From contig NC_052509.1 in assembly GCF_014356525.2 (NCBI RefSeq), positions 28,476,390-28,540,389 on the forward strand: 64,000 nucleotides of DNA, read 5' to 3'. A program made the translations under genes and the position numbers. Of this stretch, positions 12,170 to 22,619 are shown piece after piece; the first letter of the stretch is position 1; every line of letters starts with the position of its first letter. The notes under the pieces are model-generated. The model was not told where the DNA came from. It worked only from the letters and a program-made list of their open reading frames with translations, and did not search any database. The DNA is from Nilaparvata lugens. Lineage: Eukaryota; Arthropoda; Insecta; Hemiptera; Delphacidae.

Positions 12170-12472
12170 TTATGAAAATTCTCTCATTTCTAATATAGGA
12201 TATTTATCATCATCTTCTAAACCTAATAAAACTAATTTTATTTTAAGTTTATTAAATTCTTTAATAGATTTTTCATCAAACATTTCTAAATACTTTTTTG
12301 GTAAATATGTTATAAATTCTTCTAATTCAACTGACATGAAACATCCATTATTTTTTGTTTTGATTTTTTTAATATTTAAAATTTCATATTCTTTATTAAT
12401 TTCTAACTCTTTTATTTTTTTAGTTATCTTAATTTTTCCATAAATATTGAATTGTTTTATTAATGAAGACAT
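12170..12472 (-). CDS. ITR-borne 100-aa protein, left copy
   Basis: Open from ATG to a stop after EMREFS. It is lysine- and glutamate-rich and contains NKEYEILNIKKIKTKNN followed by ELEEFITYLPKKYLEMF, a beta-rich core and helical end that could be a small nucleic-acid-binding fold (inference). Similar short proteins occur in other Polintons as far as I recall, but no function is assigned. It reads outward, downstream of the 67-aa gene. The right-hand copy at 30124-30426 differs by two residues (I/N at position 10 and I/M near position 79). Confidence 0.75.
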   Translation of the reverse strand: MSSLIKQFNIYGKIKITKKIKELEINKEYEILNIKKIKTKNNGCFMSVELEEFITYLPKKYLEMFDEKSIKEFNKLKIKLVLLGLEDDDKYPILEMREFS

Positions 12473-12520
12473 TTTTATATTTCTATTTATATGGAAAAAA
12501 TTTTAAGATATTTTATATTT

Positions 12521-12724
12521 TTATAAATCATTATATTGATACTTGAATCTATTATAATATTCATTATTTATTGAAGATATATGTTTGAAAAGTTCAGTCC
12601 ATCTATCTGTATCAAGAATAATTTTATCATTTCCATTTTGTAAAACTATTTCAGTTTTTTCTCTAACTCCTTTTATAAATACTTGAAATGATTCTGTTAA
12701 ATTGAATGTTTTAATTTGTTCCAT
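12521..12724 (-). CDS. ITR-borne 67-aa protein, left copy
   Basis: A complete small frame starting at an ATG in the context AATAAATG. Its second half (KIILDTDRWTELFKHISSIN) has beta strand followed by helix with a conserved-looking Trp, resembling the C-terminal part of PC4-type single-strand DNA-binding coactivators; this is a suggestion from pattern only. It is the first gene inside the left ITR, reads outward, and has a near-identical partner at 29872-30075 (Q versus L near position 63). Confidence 0.75.
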   Translation of the reverse strand: MEQIKTFNLTESFQVFIKGVREKTEIVLQNGNDKIILDTDRWTELFKHISSINNEYYNRFKYQYNDL

Positions 12725-12777
12725 TTATTGAAAAATTTATTCAATAAAAAACATACATCCATCATCTTGAAAAATTA

Positions 12778-13434
12778 TATTTTAATAATATAATTCTTTC
12801 ATTAATTAAGATTCATGAATAAATTATTATTGTTATAATTATTAATTAATTAAGATTCATGAATAAGGTTGATCTATTATATTATTTTATAAATTAATAA
12901 ATTAAATTATTAGATTAATTGAGTTCATGAATTAGATCCTATTTTTAAGTTAAATAAATTAGATCCATTTTTAAGTTAAATAAATTAGATCCATTTTTAA
13001 GTTAAATAAATTAGATCCATTTTTCAAGATACATGAATTAGATCCATTTTTCAAGATACATGAATTAGATCCATTTTTGAAGATTCATAAATTAAGATTT
13101 ATTCAATAGGATTCATTTATTTTTCCACATTCATGAATAATTGAAAAGAATGCTAGAGAATACAATTCAATATTATGAATGAGGAAAGAATATAACTACA
13201 AAGGAAATTGTAATCAAAGTAGGAAGTTGATATCATACACCCAAAACATTCAGTCTTGTGTTTCATTTTGTTCAGTGCAGTTCATTATTTTCACTCAACT
13301 TATTTTCAAGTGATCCATTTAGTTTCAAGGAAGTACTTTGATCCATATAATTCTCATTTAGCTCCAAATGTTTTTTGAGAAACTAAAAAATATTTTACCT
13401 TAATTTTTTTCTTAATAAATAGATAACAGAAATC
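12778..13434. other. AT-rich leader with 26-27-bp tandem repeats
   Basis: Between the left ITR and the first rightward gene. ATTAGATCC recurs at 12931, 12958, 12984, 13010, 13037 and 13064, periods 26-27 bp, with AAGTTAAATAA or CAAGATACATGA between. It probably holds the promoter of the zinc-finger/polymerase genes and may be an origin-proximal repeat; neither is shown directly. Confidence 0.7.
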
Positions 13435-13986
13435 ATGAGTAACTCGAATAAAATAACTTGTACACTTTGTAATAGTGAATTATTAAATAAAAAAACTTAC
13501 ACCAAACATTTAGATTCTAAAAAGCATAAAGATAAAGTTCAATTAGAATTTAAAAAATTAAATGAATTAAGAGAATGGGCTGAATTAAATTCTATTTTTA
13601 ATTATGATAGAATGAATATAGATGCTTTAGAACAAATTAAGAAGAATCCAATTAATTATGAATCATATAATATTGAAAAATTGAAAGAATTAGCTAATAA
13701 AAAATCTATAAACAATTTAAATAATTTAAGTAGAGCACAACTTATTAATAGATTAGAAAAAATTGAAAAATTTCCAGAAAGATTAGGATTAAGAAATAAT
13801 AATTATATAATTGATTTAGCTAATAAAAATAATATTGAAGCAAAAAATAAAAGTAGAAATGAATTGATTATAGCAATTAATAGTAAAAAAAGGAAAGAAA
13901 TAAATACTAAAAGAAGTAAAAATAGTTTATTTAGTGAATATACTTTAAAAAATAATTCTATCAATAATAATATTGAAGAATATTAA
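13435..13986 (+). CDS. C2H2 zinc-finger/SAP-like protein preceding polymerase
   Basis: A 183-aa frame. Residues about 8-33 form a C2H2 finger (TCTLC then KHLDSKKH, spacings suitable for zinc). Two later segments, near LKELANKKSINNLNNLSRAQ and IIDLANKNNIEAKNKSRNEL, resemble paired SAP-type DNA-binding helices. In related elements such modules can lie at the N-terminus of the polymerase protein. Here the next frame starts 38 bp later in another register, so this may be the severed head of the polymerase gene rather than a separate gene. Nuclear or virion DNA binding is inferred. Confidence 0.7.
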   Translation: MSNSNKITCTLCNSELLNKKTYTKHLDSKKHKDKVQLEFKKLNELREWAELNSIFNYDRMNIDALEQIKKNPINYESYNIEKLKELANKKSINNLNNLSRAQLINRLEKIEKFPERLGLRNNNYIIDLANKNNIEAKNKSRNELIIAINSKKRKEINTKRSKNSLFSEYTLKNNSINNNIEEY

Positions 13987-14024
13987 ATAGTCAAAGAGAA
14001 GAATTAAAATCAAAAATTAATGAG

Positions 14025-15155
14025 ATGCTTAAAATTAATAAGAGTCTTAAAGGACAATTGAGTTTAAAATGTATTTATGGAAGGAAAAATCCAAATGATT
14101 TAAAGGTAACACAGAATACTACAAAATATTTCACAACTAAAACTTCTACTTTCATTTTAGATATTGATGAATTTATTGATAACCAATTTAAAGATATTTT
14201 ATCAAGAGAATCTAGGTATCAACCTAATTCAGGATCAGGATGGTCATTATCAAATTGTGAAAGTTCAATTTTAAGATTAAATAAAAAAGATTCATTAAAT
14301 GCAGGTTCATATTTTGAATTACCAGAAAATATTAAAAATAAAAAAGCATGTATAAATTTCACTAATAAAGATAATTATTGTTTTATTTATTCAATTTGTT
14401 GTGCAATTGATCTCCATAATAGAATAAATTCAATGCATCCAGAAAGGGTGAAACAATATGAAAAATACATAAATGATAAAATTTTTAAAGGATTAGAATT
14501 TCCCATATCATTAAAAAATATAAGAATATTTGAAAAAAGATCATTAGAAAATTATGAAAATTATCCAACTTTATCTATTAATGTTTATACTTTAGATAAA
14601 GATAGTATTATTCCATTACAAATATCTGAAATTAATGATTCAGAGTTGGTAATTAATTTATTATACATAAAAAAAGATGATAACTCCCATTATTGCTTAA
14701 TAAAAAATATGAGTAGATTATTGAATGATCAAGTTTCCAAACATAATGGTAAATTATTTATTTGTAGAAGATGTTTATCACATTTTCATTCAGAATATAA
14801 ATTGAATGAACATTTAGAAATTTGTAAAAATCATGAAGTGGTTAAACCTATTATGCCACAAGAAGGATCAACAGTTTATTTTAAAAATTATAATAAAAAA
14901 ATTGAACATCCATTCGTAATTTATTTAGATTTTGAAAGTATATTACAAAAAATTGACCATTGTAAAAATAATCCAAATAATTCTTCTACAACTAAAATTC
15001 AAAAACATATTCCATATTGTTTTACAATTTATTTAGTTAATAGAGCAGAAAATATATTTTATAAACCAATTTGTTATAGAGCTAAAAATGAAGATGAATT
15101 AGAAAAAATTCCAGAATATTTATTTGAAAATTTAGAAAAAATTGCTATAAAATAG
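14025..15155 (+). pseudogene. polB: Polinton DNA polymerase B, N-terminal part with Exo I
   Basis: This first large polymerase fragment (376 aa) holds the Polinton-specific N-terminal region: a GWSLSN segment, an OTU-like NYCFIYSICCAI stretch, a zinc-finger-like CRRCLSHFHSEYKLNEH, and near its end the 3'-5' exonuclease motif I, YLDFESI, with the metal-binding Asp and Glu. It stops at 15153-15155, and coding sequence resumes 33 bp later in another register, so a frameshift separates it from the Exo II fragment. Protein-primed polymerases replicate linear genomes from a terminal protein; no separate terminal-protein domain is evident. Confidence 0.9.
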
Positions 15156-15187
15156 CATACAAATATAATTCCGAAAATCAAATTCCA

Positions 15188-15691
15188 ATGGAATTAACTA
15201 AATATGAAGAAATAGAATTTCAAAAAACTAAAATTTGTCATATTTGTGAAAAACCTTTTAATGATAATATAAATTATGAAAAAGTAAGAAACCAGTGTCA
15301 TTTAAGTGGAAAATATATAGGTGCAGCTCATTCAATTTGTAATTTGAATTTTAAACTTCCACAAACTATACCTATTTATTGTCATAATATGAGTGGATAT
15401 GATACTCATTTATATATAAGAGAGTTATTTAAAAAATATAAAAAGGTAGATCTTATAGCTAATACTGATGAAAAATATATTAATTATTCAGTCAAATCAG
15501 GATATTGTTATGAATTTGGTGAAGATAATAAACCAAGAAAAAATATAAAATTTTCATTTGTTGATACATTCAGATTTATGGCTTCATCAATTGAAAAATT
15601 AGCAAAATCACTAAAAAAAGAAGATTGTAAGCATATAAATAATTTTATAAAAAATGGAAAAGTTTTAAATGAGATTATTAAAAGAGAATGA
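15188..15691 (+). pseudogene. polB: DNA polymerase B, Exo II fragment
   Basis: A 167-aa piece holding a treble-clef-like cysteine cluster (KICHICEKPF, then CHLSGKYIGAAHSICNLN) and exonuclease motif II, HNMSGYDTHL. Both ends are in registers different from the neighbouring fragments. The break after it falls in 15680-15745, where GATTATTAATGAT-type words are locally duplicated, which suggests a slippage-type duplication as the lesion. Confidence 0.88.
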
Positions 15692-15747
15692 TGAAGATCA
15701 TTATTATATTGATTATTAATGATTATTAATTAAGATATATTCATTAT

Positions 15748-17457
15748 ATGATTATTAATGATGAAGATCAAATTTTTAATATTTTAAGTGGTAAAGGAAT
15801 TTTTCCTTATGAATTTATTGATGATTTTGAAAAATTAGAATATAATAAAATTTTAGAACAAGATAAGTTTTATAGTTGTTTAAATCATGAAGGTATAAAT
15901 ACAAAAGATTATTTACATTATAAAATGGTATGGAATAAATTAAAAAATAAAAATTTAGGAAATTATTCTGATTTATATAATATACAAGATGTATTATTAT
16001 TAGCTGATATATTTGAAAATTTTAGAGATTGTTGTATAAATAATTATAAATTAGATCCTGCTCATTATCTAACAGCTCCATCATTAGCATGGGATGCAAT
16101 GTTAAAACTTACAAAAATAGAACTAGATTTAATACATGATTATAACATGTATTTAATGATTGAAAAAGGAATTAGAGGTGGTATTTCACAATGTATAACT
16201 AGATATTCTAAAGCAAATAATAAATATATAAAAAATTATAATCCAAATAAAAAACAAAATTATTTATTTTATATCGATGCGAACAATTTATATGGTTGGG
16301 CCTTATCACAAAAATTACCATATAAAGATTTACAATTTATAAATTCAGATATTAGAAATTTGGATGAATGGGAAGATATAATTAAAAATTATGATGAAAA
16401 TGATGATGTTGGATATATTTTTTAAGTAGATTTAAAATATCCAGAAGAATTGCATGATAATCATAAAGATTTACCTTTAGCTCCTGAACATTATAATAAA
16501 AGATTATGTACAACTCTTTATGATAAAAATAATTATGTTGTTCACATTAGAAATTTAAAATATTATTTAGAGAAAGGTATGATTTTAAAAAATATTAATA
16601 GAGTTATAGAATTTAAACAAAGTAATTTTATGGAAGAATATATAAATTTTAATACAAATATGAGAGCTAAAAGTAAAAGTGATTTTGAAAAGGACTTTTA
16701 TAAACTTATGTGTAACAGTGTATTTGGAAAGACGATGGAGAATGTAAGAAATAGATTAGAAATAAAATTAGGTAATGAAGAATCGTCATACAAATTTTCT
16801 AAAAAATCTAATTTTAAAGGATTCAAAATATTTGATGATGATTGTATTGCTACACATTTTCATAAACAAAAGGTTAAATTTGATAAACCAATTTATATTG
16901 GATTTTCAGTTTTAGATTTATCTAAATTATTAATGTATCAATTTTATTATGATAAAATTAAAAAATATGATCCAGATGCTAATTTATTATACATGGATAC
17001 AGATAGTTTCTTTTTAGAAATGAGTAAAGATCCTTATGAAATAATAAAAAATAATCAAAAAGAATTTGATACAAGTGATTATGATAAGAATCATGAATGT
17101 TATAATGATAAAAATAAGAAAGTAATTGGAAAATTTAAAGATGAATTAAATGGTATACCTTTAGAAGAGTTTTGTGGATTAAGATCTAAATGCTATAGTT
17201 ATATGTTTTCAAATAATAAAAATGAAGTAAAATGTAAAGGTATTAAAAAATGTTTATTAATGAACAAAAATATAAAATTAGATGAATTAGATGAAAATAC
17301 TAAAAATAGATACATAAAAATGGAAAATTTTAAGAAATGTTTATTTGAAGATAAAGAAGAGTATAGAGAAATGAATTGTATTAGAAGTTATAAACATGAA
17401 TTATACATAATAAGTTTGAATAAATTAGCTTTAAGTTCAAAAGATGAAAAAAGATAC
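15748..17457 (+). pseudogene. polB: DNA polymerase B, Exo III and palm domain, cut by hAT
   Basis: Exo III-like YNIQDVLLLADIF is followed by palm motif A (YIDANNLYGWA), motif B (KLMCNSVFGKTMENV) and motif C (LLYMDTDSFFLEM), so all catalytic aspartates are visible. An in-frame TAA at 16423-16425 splits the region into 15748-16425 and 16450 onward, which share one register. Near the C-terminus the gene is interrupted at 17457 by the hAT element; its last codons lie beyond the transposon. Confidence 0.93.
17450..17457. repeat. Left 8-bp target duplication of hAT
   Basis: AAAGATAC here is repeated directly after the transposon at 22472-22479. Eight bases is the standard hAT target length. Confidence 0.95.
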
Positions 17458-17520
17458 CAGGCGCGGATCCACGGGGGGGGGGGGAAGGGGAAATTTCCCC
17501 CCCCCAAAATTTTGGCTTAA

Positions 17521-18284
17521 GCACTATATAGAATTGATTTTTCAACCATTTAAGTGAATATAAATATCTGTACACTAAAACTGAAAAATCATATTCTTTC
17601 ATATTCAACCTGTAGAGAGAATTGAATATATTCAATATAAAATATAAATATTCCTATTCAATACTCTCTGACTATGAATACATCAATAAACTCTTGTTTG
17701 AAGTGCATGAGTATTGTTTCTACTTTCTATAGTTTTTTTAAGACAATTCATCAAAGATGATAATAGTCTAGGCTGACGTCAGGCTGCTAGGTCAGCAATT
17801 CTTGTCCACACACTTGTGATGCTTTCTACTGGATATAGAGATCAAAGCGCTCAGTTCCTAGAAAAATACCGGCGTCAACTCCTTTGACGGTCCGAGCGGC
17901 GAGCTCCTGCCACCATGACTATCAAAGGAAGCCGACTTGTTTGATCGTAGGCTTGTTATAATTTTATAATTGTTTCTATGAACTAATTATTTGGTCCAGG
18001 CTGTGGTTGGTCCGGTAGTCGCCTTTGTGCGATCATTATTTCGTTTTCAACTATGAGAATTGTTAGCTATTCCAAGTAGCACAATTCTCAGAAATTTTAT
18101 AAATCTGGATGGCAAGCATTTCTTGACTGGTTGGAAATCGTTGAAAGCATTTTAGTTCAGTACTAACAGTCGGTATGGAAACATTATTGGAGTCACATCA
18201 ACGCAGTCATGTACCAGAACAGCTTGTGATGAAGGAACTGAGGAAATCGCTACATCTCTAGAAAAATATTTTCAACACTTCACA
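17521..18284 (+). other. hAT 5' leader and presumed promoter
   Basis: No gene recognised. This segment precedes the start codon at 18285 and should include the transposase promoter and 5' UTR. Confidence 0.4.
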
Positions 18285-18287
18285 ATG
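18285..18287 (+). other. Probable transposase start codon ending exon 1
   Basis: ATG is followed at once by the donor GTGAGT (18288). The matching acceptor is the pyrimidine tract ending CCCAG at 19021. Exon 2 is then open in frame from 19022 with AQRSNQSLISAFFGQ, an N-terminus like those of related hAT/ZMYM1-like transposases. Thus exon 1 would supply only the initiator Met. Confidence 0.6.
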
Positions 18288-19021
18288 GTGAGTATTAAAA
18301 TGCATTCTATTATGAGAGTATGGGTATGGCATTATTTATGCTAAATAATGATATTATTGGTACATCTCTATTTTTCCCAATTTATTGTAGACTAGAATAA
18401 AGATTGATCTAAATTCAATTTAAACCACCGCCAATAAGACATGAATAGATAAAGGGTGTGATTTTATACGTCATGAATTATAATTATTATCGAAGAGAAA
18501 ATCTACTCACAAATGCTGATTACAGAGAATATTTTATTCAACTGACGTGGAATGACAATATAACATAGCTCATCAGTGCAATAACTAACATAGTTAATGT
18601 TTCATTAGATAGGACAGTTGACTTCCACTCATTCTGATTAGATTAACAATAACTGTACAAAAATATAATTACTATTTTTACGTTAAATTCCAGGACGCTT
18701 AGCCTACGTCTTGTTGAGAGTCTTGCGAGAAGTAACAGTCACTTGATTTTTTATTATTTATTTTATTATTTGAATTCAGTCTGTGTTTCTGTTTTTACAG
18801 CTAGAGCTGATTAATTTGAAAAAAAAAATTCTTATGCTCTATAGGCTAACTTATTATTTACTGTAAACTTCAAAACACCACCTTGTTCATTTTTCAGATA
18901 AACAAACTTGTTTTTTTTCTGTTTAACAGTTTATATTTTCCACATTACAGGTGTGTCATGGAAATGTGAAATGAAAGTGCTTTTCATGACTTGTAACTTA
19001 TAATTTTTTTTTCATTCCCAG

Positions 19022-19897
19022 GCTCAACGATCCAACCAAAGTCTGATTTCTGCCTTCTTTGGTCAGGCTGCGAAGAAACGCAGAACCGATCAGGAAGAGA
19101 GGATTGCTGTAGATGCTACCGAGCCCGCTACTGATTCTCCATCGTTTGCAGATGATACAGTCGAACCTCATCAGGCAAGTGATGACAAAACTTTAGAGAA
19201 TATTGCTCAGTGCTCATCGGCATCAGCAACTAGTAATCCAGATGCTGAACTCCACCACTTGCAGCACGACTCTTACACCACATCATCTACGGAATCAATG
19301 AGGTCAGATGCATGCCCTAATTCCTCATTAAATGACATTGGACATTATATTGGTAAAACCATCGATGAACATACTAAAATGAAATTATTGGAGCAACCGT
19401 GGGTCCCACCAGAAAATTACTCTTTTCCTCACTCAAAACGATCTGTATCAGGAAAATCAATAAAAAATTTTCTTAGGCCAAGTCATTTACAGGCACATAA
19501 GGATTGGCTCGTACTTTCCGATGTAAAACAAGGGCTGTTCTGTAAATACTGTCCGTGGTTCACTAATCGTAATGAGGGGGGCTACTGCAAGAATGTTGCT
19601 CTAAAAACTCTTGTAACCGAACCTTTGAGAAATTTCAAAAAATTAACAGGATCTGATGGACACTTGGAAGTCCACTGCAATACCCAATATCATAAAGATG
19701 CCGTGACAGCAGGGAAAAACTTTCTAAGAGTATACCACTGCCCGAAAATGGAAGTAAATAACCTCATCAATGAAGAACGGCTCTCTCAATCCCAGAAAAA
19801 TCGTCAGAAACTTCTTTCTATAGTTAAAACTGTCATTTTGCTTGGTAGGCAGAATATTCCTATGAGGGGGCACAGAGACATTGGCCACTCAATTTAG
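19022..19897 (+). pseudogene. hAT transposase, TTF zinc-finger part
   Basis: Open for 291 codons from the splice acceptor. A polar, acidic N-terminal region is followed by a TTF-type zinc finger used for DNA binding (LFCKYCPWFTN, then GHLEVHCNTQYHKDA) and by the start of the catalytic region (LLGRQNIPMRGHRD). The frame ends at 19895-19897 by a one-register slip near 19885; the next segment continues the protein in another frame. Family resemblance is to ZMYM1/52-kDa-repressor-like hAT proteins. Confidence 0.85.
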
Positions 19898-19899
19898 AG

Positions 19900-20688
19900 A
19901 TGAGTGATACAGTCTCTAATGAGGGTAACTTTAGAGCTTTGATTAAATTTAGAATTGATGCTGGGGATAAAGTTTTGGAGGATCACATCAATACATCATC
20001 ATCAAGATCCACTTACATCAGCAAATCTACTCAGAATAATATCATAGAGTGCTGCAAAGCAGAAATTACTGATGTTATTCTGAGTAGAATTGCGAAAGCT
20101 GAGCTTTATTCGATTATGTTTGATGAAACCAGTGATATTTCACAGAGAGCACAGGTGAGTATTGTACTGCGTTATGTGCACTTTGAAAAGGAATTTGAAA
20201 TAAGAGAGGACTTCATCACATTTATTGATGCATTTGAAGACATGAAAGAAGCTGATGAAGATAATCTGGGCGACGAAAGAAGTAATAGTGAGGTCGAAAT
20301 GAGTATTAGTGGTAAGAACCTGGGTGCAATCATTTTGAGAAAAATTGACGATTTAAAACTTCCTTTTGATAAGTGTATAGGGATTGGAACTGATGGCTGT
20401 AGCGTTATGCTGTCTGATAATGGGGCTGTCAAGGAGATACAAAAAGTTGCTAAAAATGCTATAACAACACCCTGCTATAACCATAAGTTGAACAATAGCA
20501 TTTCAAAATGCTCCAATATAAAACTCATAGAGAATTCAGCGAGTGTTCTAAAAGAGGTGATCGCTTTCTTCTCATTTCCAAAAAGAAATACAGCATTGAA
20601 AAATTTTCTTGGGAAGAAAATGACTCACCTATGTGAAACCAGGTGGACTGAGAGGCATGATGGAGTTCTTCAGTTCACAACCAGTTAA
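19900..20688 (+). pseudogene. hAT transposase, catalytic core part
   Basis: Encodes the RNase H-like core of the transposase: MFDETSDISQRAQVSI near the first catalytic Asp, then GIGTDGCSVML with the second, and LCETRWTERHDG, the conserved tryptophan region. A second slip near 20685 moves the rest of the protein to another frame. The two frameshifts make this copy non-functional unless they are assembly errors. Confidence 0.88.
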
Positions 20689-21632
20689 CCTGATATCCTG
20701 GCTTGCCTACATAAAATTTCTGAGTGGAAGGATAAAAAACCTCAGGCAAAGCATCCTTATTGATAACCGCCTTATGTGACAGTAAACTAATAATTGGTTT
20801 ATTTTGCCTTAGTGATATCTTGAGTTTATCTCTGCCATTGAGTAGAATACTACAAAAAGAAACACTGGACCTTTGTAAGTCAGCCGAACTTCTAAATAGC
20901 CTTCTAGAGCTGTTGAATGAGAGAAGGCAAAACAGTATTGAGTACTTCAATTGTGTCTACATGCAAGCCCAAGAAATCGCCAGGAAATTGGACGTTGAAC
21001 TGAAAATCCCAAGATTATGTGGGCGTCAAACTCAACGGTCCAATCATCCATCAGCAACAACAGAAGAGTACTTTAGACTCACTGTGTATGTTCCAGTACT
21101 GGATAATATAATTCAGGATCTAAAGACAAGATTCACATCTGATGTCCTTAACGTATTCCACCTCCCCCTACTGCTTCCAGAGGGAATTGTAAATACTAGT
21201 GTGCAAGATATGCAAAAATCAATTGATCCTATTATGAATAGATTTGGTTCAATAATGAAAGATAATCGTGACCTGTCTTCCCTGAAGCTTAATGCAGAAA
21301 TGGCTCATTGGAGAAACAAATGGCAGAGAAATAATAAGGAAGGGTTGCCATTACCAACAAACGCTTTGAATGTCTTGAGAGAATGCGAAAAAGACATCTA
21401 CCCAATGATCCATTTTCTATTGAGAGTTTTGTGTACTTTACCTGTAAGTAACGCAAGCTCAGAAAGATCTTTCTCAACTCTGCGACTCTTAAAAACTTGG
21501 TTGAGGAGTACAATGTCGGAGAACCGTCTAGTAGGATTGGCCCTACTTTACATTCACCCGGATATAGTTATAGATCCTGAAAAAATTGTTGAGAGGTTTG
21601 CCAAATCAGGGACCCATAGAATAATTTTATAA
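20689..21632 (+). pseudogene. hAT transposase, C-terminal dimerisation part
   Basis: After the slip, the frame is open from about 20689 to 21632. It ends with the hAT C-terminal motif: LPVSNASSERSFSTLRLLKT and then RLVGLALLYIH, the dimerisation region that also carries the last catalytic Glu. The stop is about 0.84 kb from the transposon end. Confidence 0.9.
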
Positions 21633-22471
21633 TTTTGCCTATCCTTGTAAATAAACAATTAATAGAAACTTTGCTACGGTAGTCAAGAATTCTTTTTATT
21701 ATATTACTGATTGCTTTCCTTATCACAATTACATAAATAATAACAGTTGTTATCATTAGCCTACAGTTTAGTCCTGATTATTGATTTTTTTTCTATTATA
21801 GGCCTAATAATTATTATTAGAAATGATTGCTTCTATTAAATTACAATCTGTAAATTGAATTTCCTACATGCATCTAGATTTTTAAACGGAATAGTTCATA
21901 TAGAATGTCATTGAACTAGAACTGATTATATATATTGTAAAATTATAATTACTGTATACCTATTGTAAATAACTATTGTTCCTGTTTGAATAATAATCCT
22001 ATTTCCGCTTCTAAGTTCCTAGATTGAAGACTCACTATCAAAGCTTGTAATTTAATTCAGGTAATCGGCTTGCGTTTTGTCAAATAATAACATATATCAC
22101 AAATGAATTGTCTTAGCCTATCATGAATACTATGTTTTTTTATTTTGATTTTGAAAGAAGAGTTTGTTATAGTAGCCTACTGATTCCGTTGAATTAATAA
22201 AATTTTGCATATATTTTTGTCTTCTTTTCTCCTGTTACATAATGTCCATAACGAAATTGAATTGTGAAATTCTGTTGTAATTTATTATTAGTTAATTATT
22301 GTTTGTTATCATGTCACAAATCAGGAAATACCGGAGATAGTCATTATATATGAATATAAATATGTGGTAAAATATATAGTGGAAAATGACTATATATAGT
22401 CATATATTTTTAGTATTTTAAAGTACCTAAGGAATTTCCCCCCCCAAAATCCGCTGCTGGATCCGCCCCTG
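21633..22471 (+). other. hAT 3' region
   Basis: Non-coding AT-rich tail of the transposon ending in the C-run and terminal inverted repeat. No other gene seen. Confidence 0.6.
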
Positions 22472-22533
22472 AAAGATACATATTGAAAGATAAAATAAAT
22501 ACTTTACCATGGGGTCATAAAAATATAAAATAA
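22472..22533 (+). pseudogene. polB: Last codons of polymerase B beyond the hAT
   Basis: The right copy of the target duplication AAAGATAC (22472-22479) puts the reading register of the polymerase gene back in phase, and the frame runs to a TAA at 22531-22533. The transposon therefore removed only the final two dozen or so codons from the rest of the gene. Confidence 0.85.
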
Positions 22534-22619
22534 TAAATAATTTTTAAAAAAATTTAGAGGAATAAATTTTTAAAAAATAATTTTTTAATAAAATGATTTT
22601 TTTCAAAAAATTTAATATT

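Larger units (their letters stand above)
11934..12777. repeat. Left inverted terminal repeat of the Polinton
   Basis: Almost identical in reverse complement to 29822-30669. It holds an outer AT-rich segment with GGAGAC/GTCTCC blocks around 12018-12113 and two small genes reading towards the element end. The few substitutions between arms suggest recent insertion or homogenisation. Confidence 0.93.
17458..22471 (+). mobile_element. hAT transposon nested in the Polinton polymerase gene
   Basis: The 5.0-kb element begins CAGGCGCGGATCCA and ends TGGATCCGCCCCTG, imperfect terminal inverted repeats, with subterminal G/C homopolymer runs at both ends (17473-17505 and 22436-22445). It is flanked by AAAGATAC. 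It encodes one plus-strand transposase with a TTF-type zinc finger and a C-terminal hAT dimerisation domain. Codon and base composition differ sharply from the AT-rich Polinton. Confidence 0.97.

Noticed and set aside
17381..17635. 84-aa minus frame across the left hAT border
   Set aside because: It is antisense to the polymerase gene and crosses an insertion junction, so it cannot be ancestral.
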